Positions 7,537-15,129 of a stretch of 59,913 nt of DNA are shown here, in pieces (within the stretch, counting starts at the first letter, position 1; the number at the start of each line of letters is the position of its first letter). The stretch is from positions 1 to 59,913 of the forward strand of contig PLBO01000072.1 in assembly GCA_003134555.1 (NCBI GenBank), given 5' to 3'. The notes under the pieces are model-generated. The model was not told the DNA's origin. It ran no database searches and worked only from the letters and a program-made list of their open reading frames with translations. This stretch comes from Actinomycetota bacterium (GTDB taxonomy: Bacteria > Actinomycetota > Acidimicrobiia > IMCC26256 > PALSA-610). The position numbers and the translations under genes were made by a program.

Positions 7537-8730
7537 ATGACTCGAAAGCCCGCCTCCGAGACGTCCACCCAGGACGCAGTCAGTCGTCGCGACCGTCTCG
7601 TCGCGCGCCGTACCCGACGGATCCGCATCATCGTCGCGGTCGTCGTGGTCGCGATCGCGGGGGCCGTCGCCGTCGCCGCCTACGCCCTCAACGACAACGA
7701 CCCGCGCGCCCACGCCGTCGCCCCCAACCCCAAGTCGACGAGGTACGGCGTCGAGGGCACGCTCGTATCCCCCAACGCGGCAAAGGCGCCGGCGCCGCGA
7801 CGCCTCGACCACGCGCATCCGCTCCGACTCTGGATCGGCGGCGACTCGCTCGCGGGCTCGTTCGGCCCGGCGCTCGGCGATCGGGTCGGCGCGACCGGCA
7901 TCGTGCAGACGGTCATCGACTACCGGGTCTCGAGTGGGTTGTGGAGCAACGATCTCCGCAACTGGTACCAGCGCGCGACCGATCAGATGGCATCGGCCGA
8001 TCCCGAAGCGGTCGTGTTCATGATCGGCGCGAACGACACGCCCGTGGTCAACCAGGTCGACGCCAACCGCGACGGCGTTCCCGACTGGGAGGCCGAGTAC
8101 CGGATAAAGGTCGCCCGCATGATGGACGTCCTCGTCGGCCCGAAGCACCGCAGCGTGTTCTGGCTCGGTCCGCCCACGATCGGCAGCATGCAGAGCATGG
8201 ATGCGGGCGCCAAGGCGATCGGCGTGGTCATGCGCGAGGAGGCGGCAAAGCGTGCGCCCTCCGTCGTGTACATCGACACCTACAAGCTCTTCTCGACCCC
8301 GGACGGCACCTACTCGCCGCGCATCCTCGACGAGACCGGCAAGGAGATTGTCGCCCGCATCGGCGACGGCGTGCACTTCAGCGCCGACGGCGCGCAGTAC
8401 CTCGCCCGCGCCGTGTTCTCGCTCGTCGACGCCCGCTGGCAACTCAGCAAGCAGGCCGACCTCACCGAACCGATCGGCTGGACGCTCGCGTCCGGGAGCG
8501 GAGAGGCCGTGCCCGGGTTCTCCTCCGCGCCCCGATCGCGCTACCCGCGCAACCGCACGACGGCGACGACCGATCCCTCGGTCTCGTCGACCGTCGCCGA
8601 GCCCACGACCGCGGCGACCGCGGCGCCCACGACCGTCGCACCGACGACGAGTCCCCCGACTGTGCCGCAAACAACAGCTCCCAAGGTGACCGTTCCGCCG
8701 ACCACCGTGCACGTCACCCCGACGACGTAG
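7537..8730 (+). CDS. Secreted/membrane-anchored SGNH hydrolase (DUF459-like)
   Basis: 397 residues. A basic cytosolic N-terminus is followed by one membrane segment (about residues 31-52). The SGNH fold then shows GDSLAG (about residue 101, nucleophile Ser), GAND (about 164, Asn of block III) and DGVHFS (about 276, Asp and His). The last 80 residues are Thr/Pro/Ala-rich with TT and PT repeats, likely an extended wall-spanning tail. The catalytic domain faces outside. DUF459-type SGNH proteins are often found near cell-wall polysaccharide genes, and an O-acyl esterase role is plausible but not shown. A TACGCT -10 lies 15 bases before the ATG. Confidence 0.85.
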   Translation: MTRKPASETSTQDAVSRRDRLVARRTRRIRIIVAVVVVAIAGAVAVAAYALNDNDPRAHAVAPNPKSTRYGVEGTLVSPNAAKAPAPRRLDHAHPLRLWIGGDSLAGSFGPALGDRVGATGIVQTVIDYRVSSGLWSNDLRNWYQRATDQMASADPEAVVFMIGANDTPVVNQVDANRDGVPDWEAEYRIKVARMMDVLVGPKHRSVFWLGPPTIGSMQSMDAGAKAIGVVMREEAAKRAPSVVYIDTYKLFSTPDGTYSPRILDETGKEIVARIGDGVHFSADGAQYLARAVFSLVDARWQLSKQADLTEPIGWTLASGSGEAVPGFSSAPRSRYPRNRTTATTDPSVSSTVAEPTTAATAAPTTVAPTTSPPTVPQTTAPKVTVPPTTVHVTPTT

Positions 8731-8782
8731 TCGGGGTGCCCTCGGCCGGCACGCGCATGCGGCCGACCGGGCAACGGGTCTG

Positions 8783-8788
8783 TATCGT
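8783..8788 (+). promoter_or_regulatory. Leaderless -10 (TATCGT)
   Basis: TATCGT, 6-base spacer, then ATG 8795 of the acyl-CoA dehydrogenase gene; no SD present. Confidence 0.5.
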
Positions 8789-8794
8789 GCGCGC

Positions 8795-10426
8795 ATGAGC
8801 ACCGACCAAGAACGCGCGGCTTCCGCCGCGGTCGATCTGGCGGCGATCGTCGTCGATACCGCGGTCTCGCATCTGGCGAAGGCGAGCCTCGACGGCGGCA
8901 AGCTGTCAGTGGCCAAGCTCGACGAACAGCAGGCGATCGCGTACGACCTCGCCCACGCGGCCGCCGCCGTCGAGGCCGCGCGCGTCATGTGCGGGTACGC
9001 CGCGCACGGCGAGGTCGAATCGATGCTGGCCCGGGCCTACGTGGCCGACGCGATCAGCGACATCGTGGCGCGGCTCATCGGCCGGGAGAACCTCTGGGGC
9101 GTCGATCCCGCGACGCTTGCTCCGGCCCACGACTTCGTCGCCGCACACCGCGCCCCCACCTTCCTCGAGGCGCTCGCCGACCAGTGTGCGAAGCACGGCA
9201 CGGGCCCGACCCATCTGGGCTCCGACTTCGAGCTGGTCGCCGAGACCTTCCGCCGCTTCGCGGACGACAAGATCCGCCCGGTCGCCGAGCACGTGCACCG
9301 CACCAACGGCGACGTCCCCGAGGACATCATCTCCGGCCTCGCCGAGATCGGCGGCTTCGGACTCTCCGTACCCGAGGAGTACGACGGGTTCGCGACCGGC
9401 GGCGAGTCCGACTACATCGGGATGGTCGTCGCGACCGAGGAGTTGTCGCGGGGATCGCTCGGCATCGGCGGTTCGCTCGTGACCCGCCCGGAGATCCTCA
9501 CCCGCGCGCTCGTCGCGGGCGGTACCGAGGAGCAGAAGCAGGCCTGGCTCCCGCGCATCGCGAGCGGTGAGGTGATGGTCGGAATCATGGTCACCGAGCC
9601 CGACTACGGATCCGACGTCGCGGGGGTGAAGGTCGCCGCGACCCCCACCGACGGCGGCTGGTTGGTGAGCGGCGTGAAGACGTGGGCGACGTTCGCGGGC
9701 CGCGCCGACGTGCTGATGTTGCTCGCCCGCACCGACCCGGACAAGGCGAAGGCGCACCGCGGCCTGTCCGTGCTCATCGTCGAGAAGCCCCGCGCCGAGG
9801 GCCACTCGTTCGCGTTCGACGACGGCCGCGGCGGGAAGATGGAGGGCCGCGCCATCGACACGATCGGCTATCGCGGCATGCATTCCTACGAGGTCGCGTT
9901 CGACAGCTGGTTCGTGCCCGCCGCAAACCTGATCGGCGGCGACGACGGTCTCGGCCGCGGCTTCTACTTCCAGATGGCCGGGTTCGAGAACGGCCGGCTG
10001 CAGACCGCGGCGCGCGCCGTCGGTCTCATGCAGGCCGCGTTCGAGGCGGGGATGTCGTACGCGCACGACCGCAAGGTGTTCGGGCGCGCCGTGTTCGAGT
10101 ACCAGCTGTCGAAGGTGAAGCTCGCGCGGATGGCGACGCTGATCCAGGCGGGCCGGCAGTTCTCCTACGACGTCGCGCGCAAGATGGCCGCCGGTGAGGG
10201 CACGCTCGAGGCGTCGATGGTGAAGGCCTACGTGTGCCGCGCCGCCGAGTGGGTCACGCGCGAGGCAATGCAGCTGCACGGCGGGATGGGCTACGCGGAG
10301 GAGTTCCCGGTCTCACGCTTCTTCGTCGACGCGCGCGTCCTCTCGATCTTCGAGGGCGCGGACGAGACCCTGTGCCTGCGCGTCATCGCCCGTCGGCTCG
10401 CCGAGAACGCGCTCGCGAAGTCCTGA
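8795..10426 (+). CDS. Acyl-CoA dehydrogenase with N-terminal extension
   Basis: 543 residues, about 150 longer than the classical enzyme. Residues 1-135 form an Ala-rich helical extension. The acyl-CoA dehydrogenase core follows: IMVTEPDYGSDVAGVKV, VSGVKTWATFAGRADV, RLQTAARAVGLMQAAFEAG, YAHDRKVFGRAVFEYQ and AMQLHGGMGYAEEFPVSR, then FEGADETLCLRVIARR. The canonical E-G-T is E-G-A here. This long type occurs in mycobacteria and Acidimicrobiia; its substrate is not known. Leaderless start. Its 3' end overlaps the convergent metG frame by 114 bp. Confidence 0.9.
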   Translation: MSTDQERAASAAVDLAAIVVDTAVSHLAKASLDGGKLSVAKLDEQQAIAYDLAHAAAAVEAARVMCGYAAHGEVESMLARAYVADAISDIVARLIGRENLWGVDPATLAPAHDFVAAHRAPTFLEALADQCAKHGTGPTHLGSDFELVAETFRRFADDKIRPVAEHVHRTNGDVPEDIISGLAEIGGFGLSVPEEYDGFATGGESDYIGMVVATEELSRGSLGIGGSLVTRPEILTRALVAGGTEEQKQAWLPRIASGEVMVGIMVTEPDYGSDVAGVKVAATPTDGGWLVSGVKTWATFAGRADVLMLLARTDPDKAKAHRGLSVLIVEKPRAEGHSFAFDDGRGGKMEGRAIDTIGYRGMHSYEVAFDSWFVPAANLIGGDDGLGRGFYFQMAGFENGRLQTAARAVGLMQAAFEAGMSYAHDRKVFGRAVFEYQLSKVKLARMATLIQAGRQFSYDVARKMAAGEGTLEASMVKAYVCRAAEWVTREAMQLHGGMGYAEEFPVSRFFVDARVLSIFEGADETLCLRVIARRLAENALAKS

Positions 10427-11857
10427 AGCCGGGAGCGACCCGCCGATCGGCGCGAGTCGCGCGACGAGCGGCGGACCGGGTTCGAGCGTGTCGAGCCGGG
10501 CGCGTGCCCGGGCGGCGAGGTCGGGAACGAACGGCGCGAGCTCTTCGACGACGCACGACGTCGCATGCAGGAGCGCGGCGACGGTCGGGCGCGCCTCGGC
10601 CGCGTCGAGCGCCCACGGCTTCGTGCCCTCGACGTACCGGTTGGTATCGGCCACCAGACCCAGAATCGCCTCCGTCGCCCGCCTGAGGTCGAGGACGTCG
10701 AGCGCGCACGCGACCTCCGCCGAGGCGCGACAGCACGCCGTCAGCAGTGGCCACGCGTCGTCGGCGGGGATCGCGCCCCGAACGTCGTCGCGCGCGGCCA
10801 ACGCGACCACCCGCTGCACGAGGTTCCCGATGCCGTGCGCGAGGTCGCGGTTGGCCGTGGCGACCAGCCGGTCTTCCGAGAAGTCGGTCTCGCCGACGCG
10901 CGGCACCTCGCGGGCGAGCCACCACCGCAGCGCGTCGGCGCCGTAGCGCTCGATCAGCGCGCCCGGGTCGACCGCGTTGCCGAGCGACTTGCCGATCTTG
11001 CGACCGCCGGCGGTCACGTAGTCGTGCACCAGGATCTCGTCCGGGAGCGCGACTCCCGCCGACAGTAGGATCGCGGGCCAGATCACCGCGTGGAAGCGCA
11101 AGATCCCCTTGCCCACGACGTGGCGCCGCGTGCGCGCCGCGCTCCAACGGGCGAAGCCGGGCGCGCTGACGTAGTTCGCGAGCGCGTCGAACCACACGTA
11201 GATCAGGTGACCGGGGTCGCCGGGCACGGGAATTCCCCACCCACCGACCCTGGCGCGCGGCCGGGACACGCTCAGGTCGTGCACCTCGCCGGCGAGAAAG
11301 CCGAGCACCTCGTTGCGGCGCTCGGGGGGCTCGATGCGCAGCCGGCCGTCGATGATCAGAGCCCGGATCTCCGGCACGTAGCGCGACAGGCGGAAGAACC
11401 AGTTCTCCTCCACGACGTGTTCGAGCGCGAGGTCGTGCTCGGGGCAGGTCGTCTCGCGGAATTCCTCACACCCGGGGCAATACCAACCCTCGTATCGCGA
11501 TTGGTAGAGATCGCCTCGGTGCTCGGCCCGGCGCCACAGATCCTCGACGACGGGGCGGTGCCGAGGGTCGGCACTGGTGCGGATGAAGTCGTCGTAGGAG
11601 ACGTCGAGCTCGTCGGCCAGCCGACGGAAGCGCGTCGCGTTCGCGGCGACGAACTCCTCGACGGGCCGGTGGGCCGCGGCCGCGGCACGGGCGTTCTTGC
11701 CCGCGTGCTCGTCGGTACCGGTGAGCAGCAGCACCGAGCCTCTGTGCGCGCGGGCATGACGTGCGAGCACGTCGGCCTGGACGTATTCGAGCGCGTGGCC
11801 GAGATGCGGCGCCCCGTTGACGAACGGGATAGCAGTTGTCACGAGCAGCGTGTCCAT
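10313..11857 (-). CDS. metG: Methionyl-tRNA synthetase (class I)
   Basis: 514 residues. HIGH-type motif PHLGHA (residues 16-21), connective region with WYCPGCEEF and TTCPEHD cysteines that could bind zinc, LIYVWFDALANYVSAPG, FHAVIWPAILLSAG, and the KMSKS-type loop as KIGKSLGN. This matches MetG; an anticodon-binding helical domain follows, and there is no C-terminal EMAP-like extension. The enzyme charges tRNA-Met. The last 38 codons overlap the convergent acyl-CoA dehydrogenase gene. The start codon lies in a perfect 10-bp stem (11852-11861 with 11891-11900), and a short leaderless ORF precedes it, which suggests translational control. Whether this is the only metG cannot be seen. Confidence 0.92.
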   Translation of the reverse strand: MDTLLVTTAIPFVNGAPHLGHALEYVQADVLARHARAHRGSVLLLTGTDEHAGKNARAAAAAHRPVEEFVAANATRFRRLADELDVSYDDFIRTSADPRHRPVVEDLWRRAEHRGDLYQSRYEGWYCPGCEEFRETTCPEHDLALEHVVEENWFFRLSRYVPEIRALIIDGRLRIEPPERRNEVLGFLAGEVHDLSVSRPRARVGGWGIPVPGDPGHLIYVWFDALANYVSAPGFARWSAARTRRHVVGKGILRFHAVIWPAILLSAGVALPDEILVHDYVTAGGRKIGKSLGNAVDPGALIERYGADALRWWLAREVPRVGETDFSEDRLVATANRDLAHGIGNLVQRVVALAARDDVRGAIPADDAWPLLTACCRASAEVACALDVLDLRRATEAILGLVADTNRYVEGTKPWALDAAEARPTVAALLHATSCVVEELAPFVPDLAARARARLDTLEPGPPLVARLAPIGGSLPASGLRERVLGEPTGDDAQAQGLVRALEDREDARVDEEA

Positions 11858-11900
11858 CGGATCTCCTCCGGGGTCCCATGCGGGATCCGGTCCGATGGAC
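11852..11900 (-). promoter_or_regulatory. Hairpin enclosing RBS and start codon of metG
   Basis: GTCCATCGGA and TCCGATGGAC form a perfect 10-bp stem whose 3' arm contains the metG ATG. Nested inside are CCGG...CCGG and TCCC-GCAT-GGGA pairings, and the SD AGGAG lies on the 3' side just before the closing arm. Folded, the start codon would be paired. Confidence 0.6.
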
Positions 11901-11914
11901 GTGAGCCCGCGCGA

Positions 11915-11977
11915 TCAGAACGTCGGGAGGCTCGACATTCGAAAGCGCAGGGCGCGCAGGCGCGGACTCGTGTTCAC
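11915..11977 (-). CDS. Putative 20-codon leader peptide upstream of metG
   Basis: GTG 11977 opens a 20-codon frame ending at TGA 11915, rich in Arg, Leu and Ser with one internal Met (residue 14). It sits exactly 7 bases downstream of a TACGCT hexamer (11985-11990), the leaderless geometry used widely in this window, and ends 15 bases before the 5' arm of the hairpin that covers the metG start. Translation of this frame would bring ribosomes to the edge of the hairpin. No homologue is recognised; it may be regulatory rather than functional as a peptide. Confidence 0.4.
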   Translation of the reverse strand: MNTSPRLRALRFRMSSLPTF

Positions 11978-11984
11978 GACGGCC

Positions 11985-11990
11985 AGCGTA
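11985..11990 (-). promoter_or_regulatory. -10 element (TACGCT) for the metG leader
   Basis: TACGCT followed after 7 bases by GTG 11977. It lies in the 141-bp gap between the CoA-ester lyase gene and metG, so metG is likely transcribed independently. Confidence 0.45.
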
Positions 11991-11998
11991 CCGGCGCC

Positions 11999-12937
11999 CT
12001 ACCCGGCGCTTCTCGACATTCCGGCCCGCTCGCCGCGCATGACGAACTTGTTCGCCATCTTCCGGCTGGCCTCGTCGATCATCTCGTCGCCGAACATCAC
12101 CGCGCCCTTGCGATCACCCTCGGTCGTGGCCTTCTCGTAGGCCTCGAGGATGTCGAAGGCGCGGTCGAACTGCTCCTGCGTCGGCGTGAACACCTCGTTG
12201 ATGACCTTCACCTGATCGGGGTGCAGTGCCCACTTGCCGTCGTAGCCGAGGATCCGGGGACGCATCGCGTAGTCGCGCAGCTGCTCCAGCTCGCGGATCT
12301 TGAGGAAAGGACCGTCGATGACCTGTAGGCCGTTCGCGCGCCCGGCCATGAGGATCCGCGAGAACACGTAGTGGAAGTGGTCGCCCGGATACTCGGGAAT
12401 CTGCACGCCGCCGGTGAGCACCGGCATCTCGGTCGAGGCCGCGAAATCGGCCGGTCCGAAGATGATCGTCTCGAGCCGGTCCGAGGCCCCGCAGATCTCG
12501 TCGACGTTGATGAGCCCGCGCGCCGTCTCGATCTGGGCTTCGATTCCGACGCGCGACTGGCGACCCGTCGACTTCTCGATCTGGGTCAACAACATGTCGA
12601 GCGCCTGAACCTCCGCGGCCGACTCGACCTTCGGCAGCATCAGCTCGTCGAGCCGTTCAGAGGCGCCCTCGACGATCGCGATGACGTCGCGGTAGGTCCA
12701 CTCCGTGTCCCACGCGTTGACGCGCACGCAGAGCACCGTCTCGCCCCAGTCGAGGTCGTTGATCGCCTTCACGATCTTGTCTCGCGCGGCGGGCTTCTCC
12801 ATCGGCGCGACCGCGTCTTCGAGGTCGAGGAAGACCATGTCGGCGCCCAGGCCCGGCGCTTTGGCGAGCATCTTCTCGCTCGAGCCCGGCACCGAAAGAC
12901 ACGAGCGGCGAGGCAGGTTGCGACTGCGTTCAGACAT
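11999..12937 (-). CDS. CoA-ester lyase (CitE/HpcH-HpaI aldolase family)
   Basis: 312 residues from ATG 12937. The TIM-barrel CitE-like signatures are visible: SCLSVPGSSEKML, MVFLDLEDAVAPMEK (acidic metal/substrate site), ALCVRVN-type strand (VLCVRVNAWDTEW), GIEAQIETARGLINVDEI and FGPADFAAS. The C-terminal region with YDGKWALHPDQVKVIN is as in malyl-CoA or beta-methylmalyl-CoA lyases. It probably cleaves a 3-hydroxyacyl-CoA such as malyl-CoA or citramalyl-CoA. The start was chosen because of a -10 TACCCT (12944-12949) 6 bases upstream, shared with the divergent gene at 12960; longer upstream reading is antisense to that gene. Confidence 0.88.
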   Translation of the reverse strand: MSERSRNLPRRSCLSVPGSSEKMLAKAPGLGADMVFLDLEDAVAPMEKPAARDKIVKAINDLDWGETVLCVRVNAWDTEWTYRDVIAIVEGASERLDELMLPKVESAAEVQALDMLLTQIEKSTGRQSRVGIEAQIETARGLINVDEICGASDRLETIIFGPADFAASTEMPVLTGGVQIPEYPGDHFHYVFSRILMAGRANGLQVIDGPFLKIRELEQLRDYAMRPRILGYDGKWALHPDQVKVINEVFTPTQEQFDRAFDILEAYEKATTEGDRKGAVMFGDEMIDEASRKMANKFVMRGERAGMSRSAG

Positions 12938-12943
12938 GGGCGA

Positions 12944-12953
12944 AGGGTACCGT
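12944..12953. promoter_or_regulatory. Bidirectional leaderless promoter with overlapping -10 elements
   Basis: Between the two start codons are only 22 bp. Minus -10 TACCCT (12944-12949) and plus -10 TACCGT (12948-12953) share the central TA, and both have 6-base spacers to their ATGs (12937 and 12960). Confidence 0.6.
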
Positions 12954-12959
12954 GCCCTC

Positions 12960-13784
12960 ATGGTGACGCTCCCAACCCGCACCCTCCACGAGCTGGCCGA
13001 CGGCGTGTGGGTATGGCTGCAGCCGGGCGGCGAATCGGGCGTGAGCAACGCCGGAGTCGTCGCCGACGACGACGGTCTGACGGTGATCGACACGCTCATG
13101 GTGCGCTCGCAGTGGGAGCCGTTCGCCAACGCGGTCGCCCGGCTGGGCGGTCCGGTCCGGCGCCTCGTGCTCACGCATGCGCACGTCGACCACGTCGGCG
13201 GCACCCGCGCGTTCCCGATGGCGTCGGTACTCGGGTCGCCGCAGACGAGCGAGCTCCTCGACGGCGAGATGCCGGTGGCGGCCTACAAGTCGTTCATGCC
13301 CGCGTTCGCGAAGGAGTTCGACGAGCTCGCCGACCTCGGCACGCGGCCGGTCACCCATCTCGTGACCGATGCCGCCCAGCTCACGCCCCGCGTCGAAGTG
13401 CTCCCCGCGACCGGTCACACCGCAGGTGATGTGATGGCTCTTGTCGCGGATGTCGACGTGCTCTTCGCCGGCGACCTCTGCTTTTTCGGGGTGACGCCGC
13501 TCGCGTTTCAGGGTGACTGTGCGATGTGGGCCGACGTGCTCGACGCGGTCGCCGATCTCGCCGACACGATCGTCCCGGGTCACGGCCCGGTGGGTGGCGA
13601 GGCCGAGGTCCGCGAGCTCCAGCAGTACCTGCGTCATTGCGTCGAGGGCGAGATCCCTCCGGGTCCGTGGGATCGCTGGCCCGAACGCGACCCGCGCGAC
13701 GCGATCAACATCCAACGCGCGCAGCTGTTGGCCCAAGGCCGCGACGAGATCCCGCCCGCGATGCTGCGCGCCCTCGGCGCCTGA
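12960..13784 (+). CDS. Metallo-beta-lactamase-fold hydrolase
   Basis: 274 residues. Zinc ligands THAHVDHVGG (His73, His75, Asp77, His78), GHTAGD (third histidine), LFAGDLCFF (bridging Asp) and VPGHGPVGG complete the two-metal site. The family includes glyoxalase II-like, lactonase and quinoprotein-linked hydrolases; specificity is not clear. Start ATG 12960 has a -10 TACCGT 6 bases upstream and is divergent from the CoA-ester lyase across 22 bp; an in-frame ATG at 12936 overlaps the other start codon and is less likely. Confidence 0.88.
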   Translation: MVTLPTRTLHELADGVWVWLQPGGESGVSNAGVVADDDGLTVIDTLMVRSQWEPFANAVARLGGPVRRLVLTHAHVDHVGGTRAFPMASVLGSPQTSELLDGEMPVAAYKSFMPAFAKEFDELADLGTRPVTHLVTDAAQLTPRVEVLPATGHTAGDVMALVADVDVLFAGDLCFFGVTPLAFQGDCAMWADVLDAVADLADTIVPGHGPVGGEAEVRELQQYLRHCVEGEIPPGPWDRWPERDPRDAINIQRAQLLAQGRDEIPPAMLRALGA

Positions 13785-13794
13785 ACGGAGCCGG

Positions 13795-14487
13795 TCAGCC
13801 GAGGCGGTCGTGCAGGAAGCCGACGGTCGCGGCCCAGGACTTTGCGGTCAGATCGGCGTCGTAGGTTCCGAAGACGTTCTCCTCGTTGGTGAACGCGTGG
13901 CCGGAGCCGGCGTGGACCTCGAATTCCACGTCCTTGCCCATGTCTCGCAGCTGAGCCTCCAGCGCCTTCACGGCTTCGGGCGGGAAGTGATCGTCGCTGG
14001 CGGCGAAATGCCCGCGCACGGGGGCGGTGAGCCCCGACCAGTCGGGTGCGCCGTCGCCGAGCGGCGCGCCGTAGTAGGGCGCGGCCGCACCGATTTTGTC
14101 GCCCTGCTGCGCCGCGACCACCAGCGTGAGCATGCCGCCCATGCAGAATCCGACGACGCCGATCTTGTCTCCCTGCACCGCCGCGTGGCCGCGGAGGAAG
14201 TCGACCGCGCCACCCATGTCGCGCGCCGCGCGATCCATGGGCAGTGTCGTCATCAGCTGGGCCGCCTTGTCCATCTCGGTGTGCTCCGCGATGTCGCCGC
14301 GGTACAGGTCGGGCGCGAGCGCGACGAAGCCCTCGGCGGCGAGGCGATCACACACTCCCTTGATCTGGGGCACGAGACCCCACCACTCCTGGACCACCAT
14401 CACACCGGGCCCGGTGCCCGAACCCGGAAGCGCGAGGTAACCCTGCGCGGTATCGCCGTTGCTCGCGAAGCTGACCGTCTCACCCAT
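13795..14487 (-). CDS. Dienelactone hydrolase family protein
   Basis: 230 residues with the alpha/beta-hydrolase triad of dienelactone hydrolases: GFCMGG (nucleophile Cys115), ASDDHFPPE (Asp165) and GSGHAF (His197). QEWWGL near residue 34 is also a family hallmark. These enzymes open enol-lactones in chlorocatechol breakdown, but many paralogues act as general carboxylesterases. Start ATG 14487 has a -10 TAGGCT (14495-14500) 7 bases upstream; further upstream in-frame codons run antisense to the next gene. Confidence 0.9.
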   Translation of the reverse strand: MGETVSFASNGDTAQGYLALPGSGTGPGVMVVQEWWGLVPQIKGVCDRLAAEGFVALAPDLYRGDIAEHTEMDKAAQLMTTLPMDRAARDMGGAVDFLRGHAAVQGDKIGVVGFCMGGMLTLVVAAQQGDKIGAAAPYYGAPLGDGAPDWSGLTAPVRGHFAASDDHFPPEAVKALEAQLRDMGKDVEFEVHAGSGHAFTNEENVFGTYDADLTAKSWAATVGFLHDRLG

Positions 14488-14550
14488 GGCCCGGAGCCTA
14501 AGACCGCACTCGTTCGCGAGCCAGAAGCCGCGTCGGGCTAGCGTCGTCAC

Positions 14551-15036
14551 GTGGCGAAGAATCCCGATCCGTTGCTGCCGATCACGAGTTACCACGGGAA
14601 GACGCGCACGCTCGACGATTGGGCGACCGTCTTCAACCTCGCGATCGTCGTGATTCCCGCCCGTCCGGAAGGCGCGACCTTCCTCGGGATCGTCGATCGC
14701 ATCTTCGCGACCTTCGGCGACAGCGACGCCCGGACGATCATCTGCGTTCCGACGACGCAGGCGATCGCCAAGCGGATCCTGGGCACAGAGGTCGACAACT
14801 GGCTCGTCTGGTGCGATCCCGATTTGGCGCTCGTCAACAGCCTCGGCCTCGAGAGGCTCCCGGCCTTCGTACACCTTCGCCAGGACACGACGCTCGTGAG
14901 TGCGGCGCAGGGCTGGAGTCCGAGTGAATGGCAAAAGCTCGCGGACGAGATCGCACGGCACGAGCACTGGACGTCACCGATCGTGTCCGGACGGGGCGAT
15001 CCGAAGCCCACTCCGGGCTGGCCGATCGCCAGCTGA
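14551..15036 (+). CDS. Conserved hypothetical protein, possible thioredoxin-like fold without cysteines
   Basis: 161 residues, not recognised by name. The pattern of predicted strands and the LERLPAFVHLRQDTTLVS stretch (a Pro in the cis-Pro position of thioredoxin folds, followed by two strands) suggest a thioredoxin/peroxiredoxin-like core, but no CXXC is present. Leaderless start: TAGCGT (14539-14544), 6 bases, GTG 14551. Divergent from the dienelactone hydrolase gene. Confidence 0.7.
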   Translation: MAKNPDPLLPITSYHGKTRTLDDWATVFNLAIVVIPARPEGATFLGIVDRIFATFGDSDARTIICVPTTQAIAKRILGTEVDNWLVWCDPDLALVNSLGLERLPAFVHLRQDTTLVSAAQGWSPSEWQKLADEIARHEHWTSPIVSGRGDPKPTPGWPIAS

Positions 15037-15065
15037 ACCCGCGAGATCGCGGCCCGGCCCAAGGC

Positions 15066-15121
15066 TGTGACCTGGGCTTACGTGACTCATGTGACAGTTG
15101 GGGCCAGTGATTGTCTAGCAT
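15066..15121 (+). promoter_or_regulatory. Promoter of the NlpC/P60 gene with three GTGAC repeats
   Basis: -10 TAGCAT (15116-15121) lies 8 bases before ATG 15130; a possible -35 GTGACA is at 15091-15096 with a 19-base spacer. (T/C)GTGAC occurs three times in the same orientation at 15066-15071, 15081-15086 and 15090-15095, the last overlapping the -35, which could be an activator or repressor site. Confidence 0.4.
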
Positions 15122-15129
15122 CGATGCCC

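Noticed and set aside
7520-7541. Four-codon leader ORF before the SGNH hydrolase gene
   Set aside because: GTG lies only 4 bases after the TACGCT hexamer, probably upstream of the transcription start, and the frame is too short to support.
11858-11998. T-box riboswitch upstream of metG
   Set aside because: Leader of about 120 nt has no recognisable specifier loop or T-box consensus; the uORF plus hairpin explains the region better.
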